NCBI GenBank assembly: GCA_033239525.1
Contig: BSYO01000004.1
Span: forward strand, 24,094,037-24,158,036
From: Nepenthes gracilis
Lineage: Eukaryota; Streptophyta; Magnoliopsida; Caryophyllales; Nepenthaceae
Direction of reading: 5' to 3'
DNA length: 64,000 bases
The translations under genes and the position numbers were made by a program. The notes under the pieces are model-generated. The model was not told where the DNA came from and searched no databases. It worked only from the letters and a program-made list of their open reading frames with translations. This document shows, piece by piece, positions 1 through 12,100 of this stretch. Positions within the stretch are counted from its first letter, which is position 1. The number at the start of each line of letters is the position of its first letter.

Positions 1-890
1 CCAACAATGTGATTTGAGGGACATTACGTTGTGGTCATCCAAGAATAACAAATGGGTCATCTATGTTTGGGATAAAGATATTATGCTTGTTGCAAAACAT
101 AGAAATATCTGTTAAAAAAAATTATTGTACAACTTATTTCAGCTTGCTTCTATTTAAGTTTATCCTGGTACTTATAAGAAGCTCCAACCAATTCTATAGT
201 TGTGAAATCAAATTGAAGAGGTCAGCAACATCATTATGATTTTTAGCAACAAACTACAAGAGTCAACTGAAGTTGATGGAAAATTAATGAATATAATGTG
301 TTTGATTTTAAGAGTTGATAACTATTTCAGTTTTTTGGGTTGGCTTTTTAGAGCTGACTGTTATGATTTTTAGTTTCTTTGATAATTGGAGTTTTGAGGC
401 CATTGCACTCAACTTGCATCTTGCTCGCTCCATCATACCCTTGTCCCTCTTTCTAGATGAACTCAATCCATGTTTAATAAATAACTAATCAAGTGCTGCC
501 TGAAGTTGCGGCATAATTGACAAGAACAACACCAATAGATCGTTTTATAATGAATCCTTTTCTATCAATATGACACAAAAGAATTGTCATTTGTACTTTT
601 TGGAATACATCACTAGATTTAACAACTAATATTTTAAAAAATTATCACCAAGGTCTTCAATAATAGCTTTAACGGTTTCTTTTGTAACAGTAGAATAATA
701 TATTTCTGAATTGATTGAGCAACCATTTGTTGATTTTGAGGAGCATTTTGCAATAGAACCTTTTTTTTTTCTTCTCAACCTTTTACATAAAAATGTAAAA
801 TTTCAATAAAATTTTCTCTATTATTTGAACATTTATACTTACTGTGGCCACAGAAAGACATCTCCTACTACAAAAGTCATCTTATACAAT
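1..890 (-). mobile_element. Degraded hAT-superfamily transposase remnant (DUF4371 / TTF-type zinc finger class), cut by the window edge
   Basis: Read on the minus strand in shifting frames, this stretch gives blocks typical of plant zinc-finger MYM/TTF-type hAT transposases. Near 870-780 is a CGH...SNNRENFIEIL block. Near 735-620 are QNAPQNQQMVAQSIQK and ETVKAIIEDLGDNF. Near 590-530 is a block like HIDRKGFIIKRSIGVV. Near 450-420 is GQGYDGAS, and near 200-180 is IELVGASYKY. These follow the family order, but stops and frameshifts interrupt every block, so no product is possible. The element continues past the left edge, where a TRWSSH-like block begins. Terminal inverted repeats and target duplications are not visible. 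The assignment comes from family knowledge of the DUF4371 region; the subfamily is inferred. Confidence 0.72.
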
Positions 891-2166
891 CAACTTTTGC
901 ACTTAATTGAATCCCGTACGCCTTTTTTAATTATGCTTATACTATAATCAGTTTGTATGGATTGCTTTTATATCATGTGGCCACCACACTTTTTGACAGC
1001 TTGGTTGTGGCACTATTACATTAACCAATATGAAGTTCTGGTATTTCTTTTAATCAATCAATTACAAAAGCATCATTACTAGCTTGATTTCCACCATCCA
1101 TCCTAAATAGATAATAATACAAACAATAACTAGCATCTCTTTTGATAATATATTCTAAACAATTACATATTGGTCAATCCAAGTAGAATTAAATCAATGC
1201 ATTGTTCCTCCAATACTTCATTGGAAGATTTTGTGGTTACCTGGTTGCCATTATCCTTTCACAAGATATGCTCTCTTACTTCATCACAGTCATTTGGATG
1301 AGAATCTGAAATATTTTTCTATCAGCCAAATTAGAATGAAGATTAGCCAAATTAAAGTTATCCTACAAATTTGGAGGGTCACCAATCTTGCCGTTATTTG
1401 GAGCTTGAGATAAAATTTGTAGTATACTAGCATTTATTTCAAAGTAGATTTCCATAATTTAGTATTCAAAACAGTAATATGTAGATAATTAATCTTCATA
1501 CATTATGAAAAAAAAAAGAAATAAAATAAAATTGCACTCACCATTCTCAATATCAATTAAAATAAATAACAAATAAAAGTGAATTTTACCCTTAGCCCTT
1601 AAATAAATAATTTGGATTCTGAATTTATCAAGAAATGGAATGCAATCAACTAGCTTTTCTATCATAACCATTTGATTCTAGAAGAAAGCATACTTTTGCA
1701 AAATAATTAAAAAAGGAACATTGAAGGCTAACTAGTAGTGTTAAAAGAAAAACCCCCCAAAAATAAATCTTTTGCATTGAGTCTACAGCCATATCAACCT
1801 ACAAGGAATGCCCTAAATCGAGACATCAGTCATCCCAAATATTGTTATTTTTGAATAAAAGGAAACCTGGCTTGCAAAATTTAAAACCACGTAACAACTA
1901 GATGTCGCTTAAAGTTATAAATCGAAATTTAAATCAGAAACAAACTAGTAGATTAGCCTACTGCTGCATCCTGCATGATATTGTCACCATGGATATAAGA
2001 TGGTCATTAGAGAGAAGATGAGAGAGACTGAGAGATAGAGCTTCTAGTTCCTGACTCCTGGATGCTGAAATTTGGAAGAAGCAAAAAAATTGAGAGGAGA
2101 GAGAGAGATAGAAAAGATGAGAGAGAGAGAAGAAGAAGAAGTTTCTTTTGAGCTTTAAGGAGAAAG

Positions 2167-2210
<44 letters not shown>

Positions 2211-3105
2211 AGTGGGGTTAATTGCTGCCTTTTACTTAGTGCTAACCTTGTGCTCAATCATGACTGCGTAAAAGTCACTTGCTTTTTACCTTTGATTTGC
2301 TTACTATGCCCTCAGTTACTGAAAAAACATTTCATTTAGAAGAGTCACAGTCCAGTTTCTCAAGCCTTCTCCCTTCTCGACCAAACAAAGGAGATATGAA
2401 TTCAATTCGAGTGCGTAAGTGCTTGGCTTGACCCCACTATGTATAAGGTAGATCTGCCACTGTTCATGAGTTGTAATTATGTAATTTGTTGCACCCAATT
2501 TGGACTATGTAAAATCCTCTGCCACGTTCATTTGCACATGTAGACTCCCTGTCTAGTGTAGAAGGCTTCCCATACTTAAGGCATTGGGATTACACATCTT
2601 GAATGTGAGTATGGCACGTTACTTCAAATTCTCCTCATGTCATCTAATAATATTCTTTGATTCACTCCACCAAACACCATTATTGGCAAAATCCCTGAAT
2701 TTTTAGCAAATTCTGCAAATGCACCTTACCAAATGATTTCGTAACATATGGTAAAGATAATTTTTGTATGTTAACATTGCGTTTTTTGTTGCGGCTCCTT
2801 CCAATTTTTGTATTGTGCTCATTTTGAGTTAATTTGTTTGTATCTTAAGAAAAAGATATCTTGTGATATCTACATGCATGACTTGTTTGACTCTTCCCTT
2901 ATTTGACATTGGTTTATTGGACTAGTGAATTTGAATTTTTTTGGAGCTCTTGCTTCTACTTTCTTCCTTTGATTTCTTTTTGCTTCTCCCTCTCCTGCTA
3001 TTTTCTGTTTGACCTGAGTTGGGACTATTGGTGTGTGATAACTTGTGTATGAGTTAACTTTATTTCCTCTGTTTCTGGGTACTTATATTTTCTGCTTTCT
3101 TGCAG
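891..3105. other. No gene recognised; AT-rich DNA upstream of the first visible DHDPS exon
   Basis: There is no open frame with protein likeness here. It holds a purine-rich GA stretch around 2040-2140 and a (GT)n microsatellite just after. The first DHDPS exon, which should encode the transit peptide and end in phase 2, was searched for here and not found. The stretch is therefore probably intron 1 or, less likely, promoter and 5' leader. Confidence 0.5.
2170..2208. repeat. (GT)n microsatellite
   Basis: About 19 uninterrupted GT dinucleotides follow a GA-rich tract. The two ORFs that cross it owe their Cys-Val or Thr-His runs to the repeat and are not genes. Confidence 0.95.
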
Positions 3106-6100
3106 GAGGAATGCTAGATGGACTCCTCCAAGAGCAGCTGTAATTCCCAGCTTCCATCTCCCTATGCGTAGTTTTGAAGCTAAGAACAGGTAAGGATGAT
3201 TTTGTTGACTTCCTACAAAATGGCTGGAGTTTGTATTTGTTTTGCTATTTTCACTATATGCCACATGGCATTTTCCACTCATCCAAACATGTTATTGTCT
3301 ATACACTAATTTGAGAAATGTAGGCCTAAGAATGCGCTAATGCAAAAAATCGGAGCTTACAGAATAGGTGAAAGCAAAATGCTTTAAAATGAGTAGGGCA
3401 TAGAACCTGATGCAAGCTTCGGGGGGATCGGGATTGCTTCTTTTACGCAAGAATATGGTTATCTTTCAATTTAATTCTGTATTGTTATGCTCCAGATGTA
3501 CTAATGTAAAGAGCCTGATTTTACATATTAGAATATTGGGAGTCTTTTACTTCGTATGTGGACGGATTGCCTATGGTTGAAGACCTACATTAAGTTAAAT
3601 CTACCTGCTAAGAAGGTTGGAGTTGCCTCATATCTTGGGATGCCCCAAGAATATCTATTGCTGTCCCACATGTCATATTGATGCTTACTCAGCTTTGTGT
3701 TTTTTCCACTATTGATAAGGAAAAGTTACCAGATCTGTGTAGGATTCAACCGGGCCATAATCGGGTATGTGTCATAGGCAAGGGTGACAGACGTGCAATT
3801 GTCAATAGTAACGGGTATTGTTCAAGAAAAGTTGGAACCGCTTGCTCTTGGTTTTTGTATTAACCGGTTGCAATCCTTTAGATTGCTAAAAAAAATTGCA
3901 ATCTCTTTGACAATGTTAGACAAGCTATGCTAATCTTTTTGGAGCTCTTCCTTTCTTCATATAATAGAGTGGAATATCTGTACTCCTGAAACTTAAATAA
4001 AAAAATCTAAGTTTAGTTTGACAGTCATTATGCCAAGATGCATCCTGCAGGACTTTCACTGGATGATGAATGAGTTGGATATCTTCTTGTTCACAAACGT
4101 AGCCCCTATAAAAGGAGCTCCATGTCATTTGGTTCCACCATCTTTACTTTCTATTGGTCTTCTCTTCGATCTAGCCTTGGAGGTGGTGTAAATTTTCAAA
4201 CTCCCGATCTTGCAATTTCTTCATGTTTCTATTCCTTCCCCCTCTTTTGCCTTACTATCTTCTGAGCGTTTCTTCCCCACCCCACCTCACCCCCCCAAAA
4301 AAAAGAAAACAATGAAAAAACCAATAAAATGAGTTCCTGCTTTCACATCCCATGTCTAAACAATTTCCAGTCTTCTCTGTTTTTATCTCTTTGCCCCTCC
4401 CCTTTCAACTTTTTCTTGGGGGAGGGGGAAGAGGTGGAATATCATTTCTTGGTTTTGAGAGCAGTGGTGGGATGAGGTTGTGGAGTATTTTGCGGGTATT
4501 TAGGTCAATGAAGAAACTGGGGATTGTTAAAGACAAATTGAGTGTGAGAGTTTTGGGAACATGTAGCGAAAGGGCAGTATTAATGAAAATGGAAGTTGCG
4601 TAGGGTAGAGGCTTTATCTGAGATTTAGCTGATTAGAGAAGTTGATTACATGGGATGTTTGAGGGAGTGGAGTTGTTCAAGACAAAGTCAAGACCAAGTT
4701 GACGAGGGAAGGAGTTTGTAATACTTGATTAAGGAGTTTGTAATCCATAGGCTGGTGTGCTGGGCGTAGTGGTAACGTGATTAAGGAGTTGCAGAATGAC
4801 ATTTAAGTGGCGAGCAGGTGTACTCATTTAGCTTCTGCAGAGATTCTAATGTAGAAAAATAGTTTGGTCTGCTTCACGTGCATCAACAAGGTTCAATCTG
4901 TATCTTCCCTTTCATTTGATTTAAAATTGTTTCATGTAAAAATGTATTTATGGCGCTTTCCTGAAGCATCAGGCCATGTTGGAGTTGTCTTTGACAGCCT
5001 TTCCTAGCTGCTCTCAGTAGACCTACACATTTGATGTACCTTCATCTTTAAATTTGAATCCCAATTATCATGTAATGCCCGTCTGAGAATTGGATCTGCT
5101 GTAATTGCTAGCAGATTTCATGCATTTAATTTATGTTAGAATATTTCTTCAAACAAGACAAACAATTGCTGTCGGCAACATTTTCCCAAACATATAGGAA
5201 AATTTGCCTTACTAATGTGCTTCAAGACTTCGTCCGTTTATGCAAAAGGACAGCCATAAACAAGGATGCTATCATGCATTGTGCAAATTTCTCTCCGGTA
5301 AAGCCATAAAAACATTTGCACAAGGAGCTAACCATATGTATCCCTCTCCTGCTCCAAGTTCTCATCCATAGTCTCTGTGGCTTGCTAGGGCTCTCTCCTC
5401 TCTGGGAAATCTGTTCTGCTAAATGCAATGATATCCTCTTGGGAGGGCTGGATGATATCCTCATCTCTCTCCAAAGATCTCTTCCTTAAAATATGGACTT
5501 GCATTTGTTTTTGGCCAGCCACTTTTCCCAACTACTCAGGCAAACTCTTCTGCTGGCTTTCCTAATAAAACCTAATTAGGTCTTATTCTGTATATAGGGA
5601 TTATCCAATTGTTGTGTTATTGGTGATGCTTACTGTCAAATTCAGCATTTCCATAGAGGCTCTGTTAAGATCTTTTAAGGTCCTTAAACTGCTAATTGTG
5701 ACAACGTTTTGACATTTACTCTGATCTGTAATGAAGTTTTCTCAACCAAGTTATTAGTCTTGATGTTTTGATTGAGTTTTTTGCTTTCTAAACTTGAGTG
5801 CCATCAGCAGAGGAGGGTTTTTTTTTTCCCGTCCTTGACCTCTGAATTTTGGGATTACATGTTTATTGATAGTATTGAGGTGATTTGTATCTATAGTAGC
5901 TGCTAGTTCTGTTTTTTTTTTTTTTTTTTTTTGGGGGAAGTAATTGTTTTTCTCGAATTAGGTCAACATTGGTATCATTCATAGTTGTGGCTATCTATTT
6001 TAAAATTTTGGGTTCGGACATGTGAACCGATATTGGTACACAGCTAAATATGCTTTCTGAGTCAGCAAGACTCAATGCAAGCATTCCCATGCCCAGAAAT

Positions 6101-9100
6101 TTTTACCTTCGTCTGTACACAAACTTTTAATATGCATTATTTTGCAGCCACATTCTCAATGCTGGACTTTGTATATTTGCAAGTAGCAAATTTCTGAACT
6201 AGTTTTTTTTTTTTAATAAATAAATTCCAGCTTTTGCAGTAGTTTTAGCCATTGTTCAGAGTAACACTAGTCTCTGTAATTCCATTAAATTCTCTACGCC
6301 GAATTTTCCTCCTATGGTTTCTATCCTGCTGCCATTATTCTAGACAAAATAATCATAAAAATACTAATTGAAATAAAGTAATCTCACCGATTGTGATCAT
6401 AATTCAAAGTTCGATACTGTTGGTGGATTTTTTAATTTAGTGCTTTTGAAGAAAACGCTATAGGTTGTTATTATTTTATACCCTAAACTTATTCTAATTC
6501 AAACTTCTCTTTCTATCACAGCCTAGTCGAAGTTTGGATTCGTGATTGGCGTAAAGCCTTCCTGTGTTTGTGTATAAATGCAAATTAGGTTGACCAGGTA
6601 ATCCACGTGCATTTTGTATAAAAATAGAGATGATATTTGGACAACTAATGCACCCATACCCCTACTTGTGGGAAGCTGCTAGTGTTAATCCATACGCCCA
6701 ATGACGAGGATTTCGCTATGACAAGTTAAACGCTACAATTATAAGATTGTGTTCAACCTATTAAGATAATCTTAGCCGTCTAACTTTGCGAGATGAAATC
6801 CTTCATTAGAAAAAAGTTGAGTTCTTTTGTTCATTTCTCGTATTTAAAAAGATGAAGAACTCAGCTAGAATAGGTAGGAAGAAGCTTTTGTAACGTGAAG
6901 TGAGATAGCAACACAGATGTTGGGCCCCAGTATGAAGGCCCATGAAAGCGCGGCCCAAATAAAGAGGCTCAGAGACATCCTCACGAGCAGATCAAACGGC
7001 CCAGGTAAGAAGCCTAAGGGCCGAGAGCCCAAGAGGTTTCTTACCACCCGAGCGGCCAGAGCCTCTCGACTTTCCAGAGACCCCACTGGGATTTTCCTCC
7101 CATTGCAAGAAGACTCACAAAAACCGCCCCATCCATGGCCGGAATGCCAAATCTTATTTCAACTCTCGAACTCTCTTTCCTAGTCAAATCGGGCGGAGAG
7201 ATCCGATTCTCACACCCGACATCCAGCCTCCCCTCATTGCATTAAAGGAGGCTAGTGGACCCTCCTCAACCGCCGATAAACAACACGCCCCACTCCCAAC
7301 GGTTCGACCTATAAATATACAAAGAAGACCTCCTTTCCAAGAGAAGTCCTTCCCCTCACGCAAGAGAGAGCCTTTTAGATTCACAAAGCTTCCAAAGAAG
7401 CTTCTCCTTCTACGACCGCAAAAACGTAAGAAGGCTCCCGAGTCATCTTCCAGATAAACACAAAACGAGAGATAGGGGAAGAATAACCTCACAACCGCAT
7501 CAGAAATCTCCAACCCATATAGTGAAGCTCTTTATCCCCCGAGCCTAGTGGTTTTTCCTCCCCATTCAAGAGGAGGTTTTCCACTTAAAACATCCTGAAC
7601 TTGTCATCTCGTCAACAAGACCTCACTCACTCCCCAGCCCTAAACCACGCATCCGACCGAACGCCGAGGGTCCAACACCTCTCATCAACGAGCCTCTCCC
7701 GAGAGATCCTACTGATGGTCAACACCCTTTACATCTCTCGGCCATAACAGTCATCCTACTGGGTGACCCTCACATCCCGCATCTCTCTTCCATAGCAGTG
7801 CCCCGGAATCGAGACGCAACATCACGCCGTCCAGTGTGGGAATAAAAGGAACAACAAAAACTAAGCGGCTTCCCATCCCCCAACAACAAGCAAACGCCCC
7901 CAAGGATGTTCAACAGACAAGGCAAAGACGTCCACTCGAGAGAAGACCGCCACGACGAGTGCCTCCTGTCGGGCGGCGAACGAGCGACGCCTCTGCACTG
8001 GCACCGCGTGCGCAAACCGGGCGAGAAGGTGGACAGCCTCACAAGGGCCGGGCCCGTAGCCTCCAAAGAAGCGGGTGAACACCACAGGAGCCCATGTTCC
8101 GAAGCCCCCGGCGCTCGGCGCCGACGACAATCGGCGCGGGCTCGAGCAAGTTGAGGGACTACCTCAACAAAAGAAGTCCATGAGTCCTACCCCTCAAGAA
8201 GGGGGCTCAAAAGGCTCTGGAAGACTGTCTTTGGACCCAAGGCCGACGAAGCAACTCAGCCAGCCCCACCGAAAGACCCCCGCCCCGAGACAGAGGAAGG
8301 AAGCGTGAAGGGCGAGCGCCACCAAGACCCAACGGCCCGTCACGGCACGACACACCCGAGCGGATGGTCCTTGGGGAAGAAAAGCACTCGGGCCCATTGG
8401 CCTTCGCTGACTCCGTCACCAACATCCTGAGGCAGATCAGGGACGAAAGGTTCCTAAGGTGGCCCAGGGCGTTGAAAAACCCGGAGGGAGGCGACCAATG
8501 GGAATACTGCCATTACCATGGCAAATGCCTGGCCACGACACCGAGGACTGCAAGAAGCTCCAGGCGGAACTCGAGCGGCTGGCAACAGAAGGATATCTCG
8601 ATCGCTTCCTGCGAAGACCTGGGCGCGGACCCGGAGCAGCAGGAAGCAGTCGGTCAAGCCGCTCGAGGGGCAAGGCCATCATAGGTGCGGACTAAAAAAA
8701 AAAGAGAGAGAAAAGAAGAAATGACAAAAAACCTTGAGGCCACTCAATGTAAGAAAAATATGCATTAATAAAACGTGCATTTTTTTTACCCTTACAACGA
8801 AGTGTTTCCATACTCTCTCCTCAACCGCTTCCTGCAAAGACCCGGGCTCAGCCCCGAAGCAGCCAGCAACTCACGGCATTCAACAACAAAAACTTGGCTG
8901 TGACCAAGCGGTCCTAGAGGCCGGGCCCTTGAGGTCATCGAAAACTTGGCTGTGACCAAGTGGTCCCAGAGGCCGGGCCCTCGAGGTCATCGAAAACTTA
9001 TTTGTAAACGGTCCTCAGAGGCCGCCCCGAGGTCATCAAAAACTTAGGTCATGACTAAGCGGTCCCAGAGGCCGGTCCCTTGAGGTCATCGAAAACTTGG

Positions 9101-12100
9101 CTGTGACCAAGCGGTCCCAGAGGCCGGGCCCTTGAGGTCATCAAAAACTTGGTCGTAACCAAGCGGTCCCAGAGGCCGGGCCCTTGAGGTCATTTAAAAA
9201 CTCGGCTGCGACCGAGCCGTCCCAGAGGCCGGGCCTTTGAGGTCATTTAAAAACTCTGGCTGACAGAGCTGGTCCTGCAGGCCGCCCTTAAGGTCATCAC
9301 TCAGAAATTCATCCGCGACTAAAGTGATCCTAAAGACCGGGCGACGAAAGTACGCCCAGAAGGCTAAGAGCCAGAAGTCCCTGAAAAGGCTGAGCGCCTA
9401 AGTCCGAAAAGGTAAAAAGGTCAAGCGCATGAAAGGGATCGCCCGGCTTGTAACAAAAAGTCAGGCGCTGGATAACGCACCGCAAAAAAAAAAAAACGTG
9501 CGTACAAATAAGACACAAAAGGAACGTCCAAAGCTTTGAAGCAAAAAGAACTAAGTCTTATTCACAAAAAGAGATTTTCTGTACAAGTATGACAGAACCG
9601 AAGAAAATAAAGTGAAGTACAAGGGAGCAGCATGTCAAGGGAGTGCCGCTCGGCCCTTTCCTCTCTGAGCCTCATGAGCTCCCAAGGATCCCATCTGCTC
9701 TGCCGGAACCGCCTCCTCAGGCGTAAGGGGTTCGCTGCTAAGCCCTGCCTGAGGAGGGCCAGGGAAAGGCCTGCCATCGACGCCGTACAAGTCCTCCATG
9801 CTCAAGGCACCAGCATTCCTGGGATCGAGGACGGCCACGGGAAACCACGGGGACGGATTACCGCGCGCGCCACTCGGCACATGCGAACACCATCCGAAAT
9901 TTGCCCCGTCCGGCCCCAAAGACAGAGCCATCTCCGCAACTGCGGGACGGACTCCCTCAACCTCTCCTCCAGAGAGAATCCGTTCTGAAGGAGGCTCTGT
10001 CTAGCCGCAGATCCTTGTTGGTAGCCTCAAGAGAAGCAATCTTCTCCTTTGCTCCGGCTAGCTCCGCCTCGCCTGTGCGGCTGGCACTTTCACGAGCAAG
10101 ATTCAAGACCTCACTTCCGGGCGGGATCGAGCGATCACTCCCACTAGCCCGCTGAGGCTATCAAACTCGAGTCATCAAGAAAATTCATCAAGGCATGAAT
10201 AAAGGAAGGAAAGGAAGGAAGCAACCGGCTACCTCGGAAACCAGAGGGTCATCCCCTGGGCCGTACTCCACTTGGGACTCGGACTCCTGCGGGCCGCTTC
10301 TAAGCCCCGCGGGCGCCACCTTCGCCATGCTCATCAGCCAACAAGGCCACTTGAAGATCCGCCTCAATGACAGCACCCCTAAAAGCCTCAGGCAACCGCA
10401 AGGCCTCCGCAGTAATAGCCGCTCGGAGGGCCGGGAGGCGCGGGCTCACAACACTCAAATCCACGACCTCCACCATCTCCCCTGACATTTCACCGACACT
10501 CCCCTCTCGTAATCCTCGCGGCACTCCCACCTCCTATGTCCTCGTGAGGATGATCAATCCTGCCCGAGACGTCACCAGGCAAAGTAACGGGAGCACCGGG
10601 AACGAAGTCATCACTGGGGGGCTGAATGTCCGAGGACCGCGCACTCTGAGGGAAAACCTCTGCGGGTGTAACGGGCAGATTAGCAGTGGCAGTGAAGGCG
10701 AAGCCACCAGATCCCGAGGGCCCCGGAAGAGAGGCTCCAGTCTTCATCCTCTTAATCAGAGGAACGTCGTCATCATCATCATCATCACAAGAAGTCTAGG
10801 ACTCAGGAAGCTCTCTGTTCCGCTCAGCAGCTCTAGGGACCTCGGACGAGGTATTAGCAGTGGAAGTGAAAGCGAGACCCCCAGGTCTCGAGGACTCAGA
10901 AAAAGAGCCAGCTCCCGACCTCGTAGGCAGAGAAGCAGCCACGTCATCATCGCTCATGTCATCAATATCAAAATCAAACGCTCAGCAGTGGGTCCCCCAG
11001 TTCTCAAAGGAACTGGGCTGGGAGCCTCGTCCCGCGGTTCCCACTTGGCTTCCCTGAACTTGTCAGCGCCCAGCCAGATATTGCGCTTGTTCTAGTGGAA
11101 AGACCACAGATTGGCCAGTACCAAGTCCGTGCACGCCTTCTCTTCCTTCCGCTCCTCCCTGGAGGGGTCAGAACAGTACTGGCTGGCCACATTCTCCCAC
11201 GTATTGGGAATGGCCCAGTGCTCGTAAACGCCAAGGAAGAAGAACTTGTCCTTCCACCCCCTCGTGGAATCAGGATTGCCACCACATAGTGAAGAGAATT
11301 CCGGGTGGGGGTCATCAAGACTTGGCCACCATAAGAGGAGTCAAGGTCCTCTCTCATGACATCGGAAGAAGACACAAAGGACACCGACCTCAAGAGGAGT
11401 CAAGAGGCACCTCTGGGAGTCATCACGACCTACTCGGGTTTTGCGCGAAAACACAAGGACACCGGATAGTCAAGGTCCTCTCGCGACATCGGAAGAAGAC
11501 ACACAAGAGACACCGACCTCATCGCGTTATGGCTGGCCCGGCAAGAGGCACGCCAAGCGCCCTCATGATGTCATAGAGGTCCAACGGAATGGAAAATCGT
11601 AGCCCACCTTTAAGGTGAGCCTCATAAACAGTAATGAAGCCGTCCGGAGGATACAGCGCTCTATCACGCGGCTCCGGGATCACCATAGCCATAGACTCAG
11701 GAATCTGGTACCGGGTCCGGATCTCCTTGAGCTTGTCAAGCGTCACCGTGGATGCAATGTTTCTAACCCCAGGCGCCATGGAAGCCGAAGAAAGGAGTTA
11801 ACGAAGCTTGAACGAAGAAGAAAACGGAAAACAGGCGCGAAGATGAAAGGACCAAGGGCAACGGAGGGTTTAAATAAACCCTAGAGTACGAAAAAATGTA
11901 CTCATTACCCTTACCACGCGTCGATAGGGCATTCGCCCCAGAAGTCTGGCAGTCGTTCCTTCCCAAGACGCCTGATCGCACGTCACATCAGCAGGATACG
12001 GCATTTAATGCTCCAGCAGGAAAGTGAAACGACGGCCCGAAAAAGGTCCGAGGACAACCACCTGTCAAAGTCAATGCAGAGCTCGCCACCAAGACACACG

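Noticed and set aside
2148..2339. ORF with a Cys-Val run
   Set aside because: It is the translation of the (GT)n microsatellite.
2328..2413. Possible first DHDPS exon ending in GC|GTAAGT with phase 2
   Set aside because: The frame that fits phase 2 has no ATG before an upstream stop and does not resemble a DHDPS transit peptide; the ATG frames there end in another phase.
4750..4905. SINE-like A box (GCGTAGTGGTAACGTG) and B box (GGTTCAATCT)
   Set aside because: The boxes are about 130 bp apart instead of 30-50, and no A-rich tail or target duplication is seen.
10367..11095. 242-residue plus-strand ORF, the longest unspliced plus ORF besides DHDPS
   Set aside because: It lies opposite the antisense ORF of the retrotransposon, is Ser/Arg-rich by composition and has no family likeness; it is a shadow.
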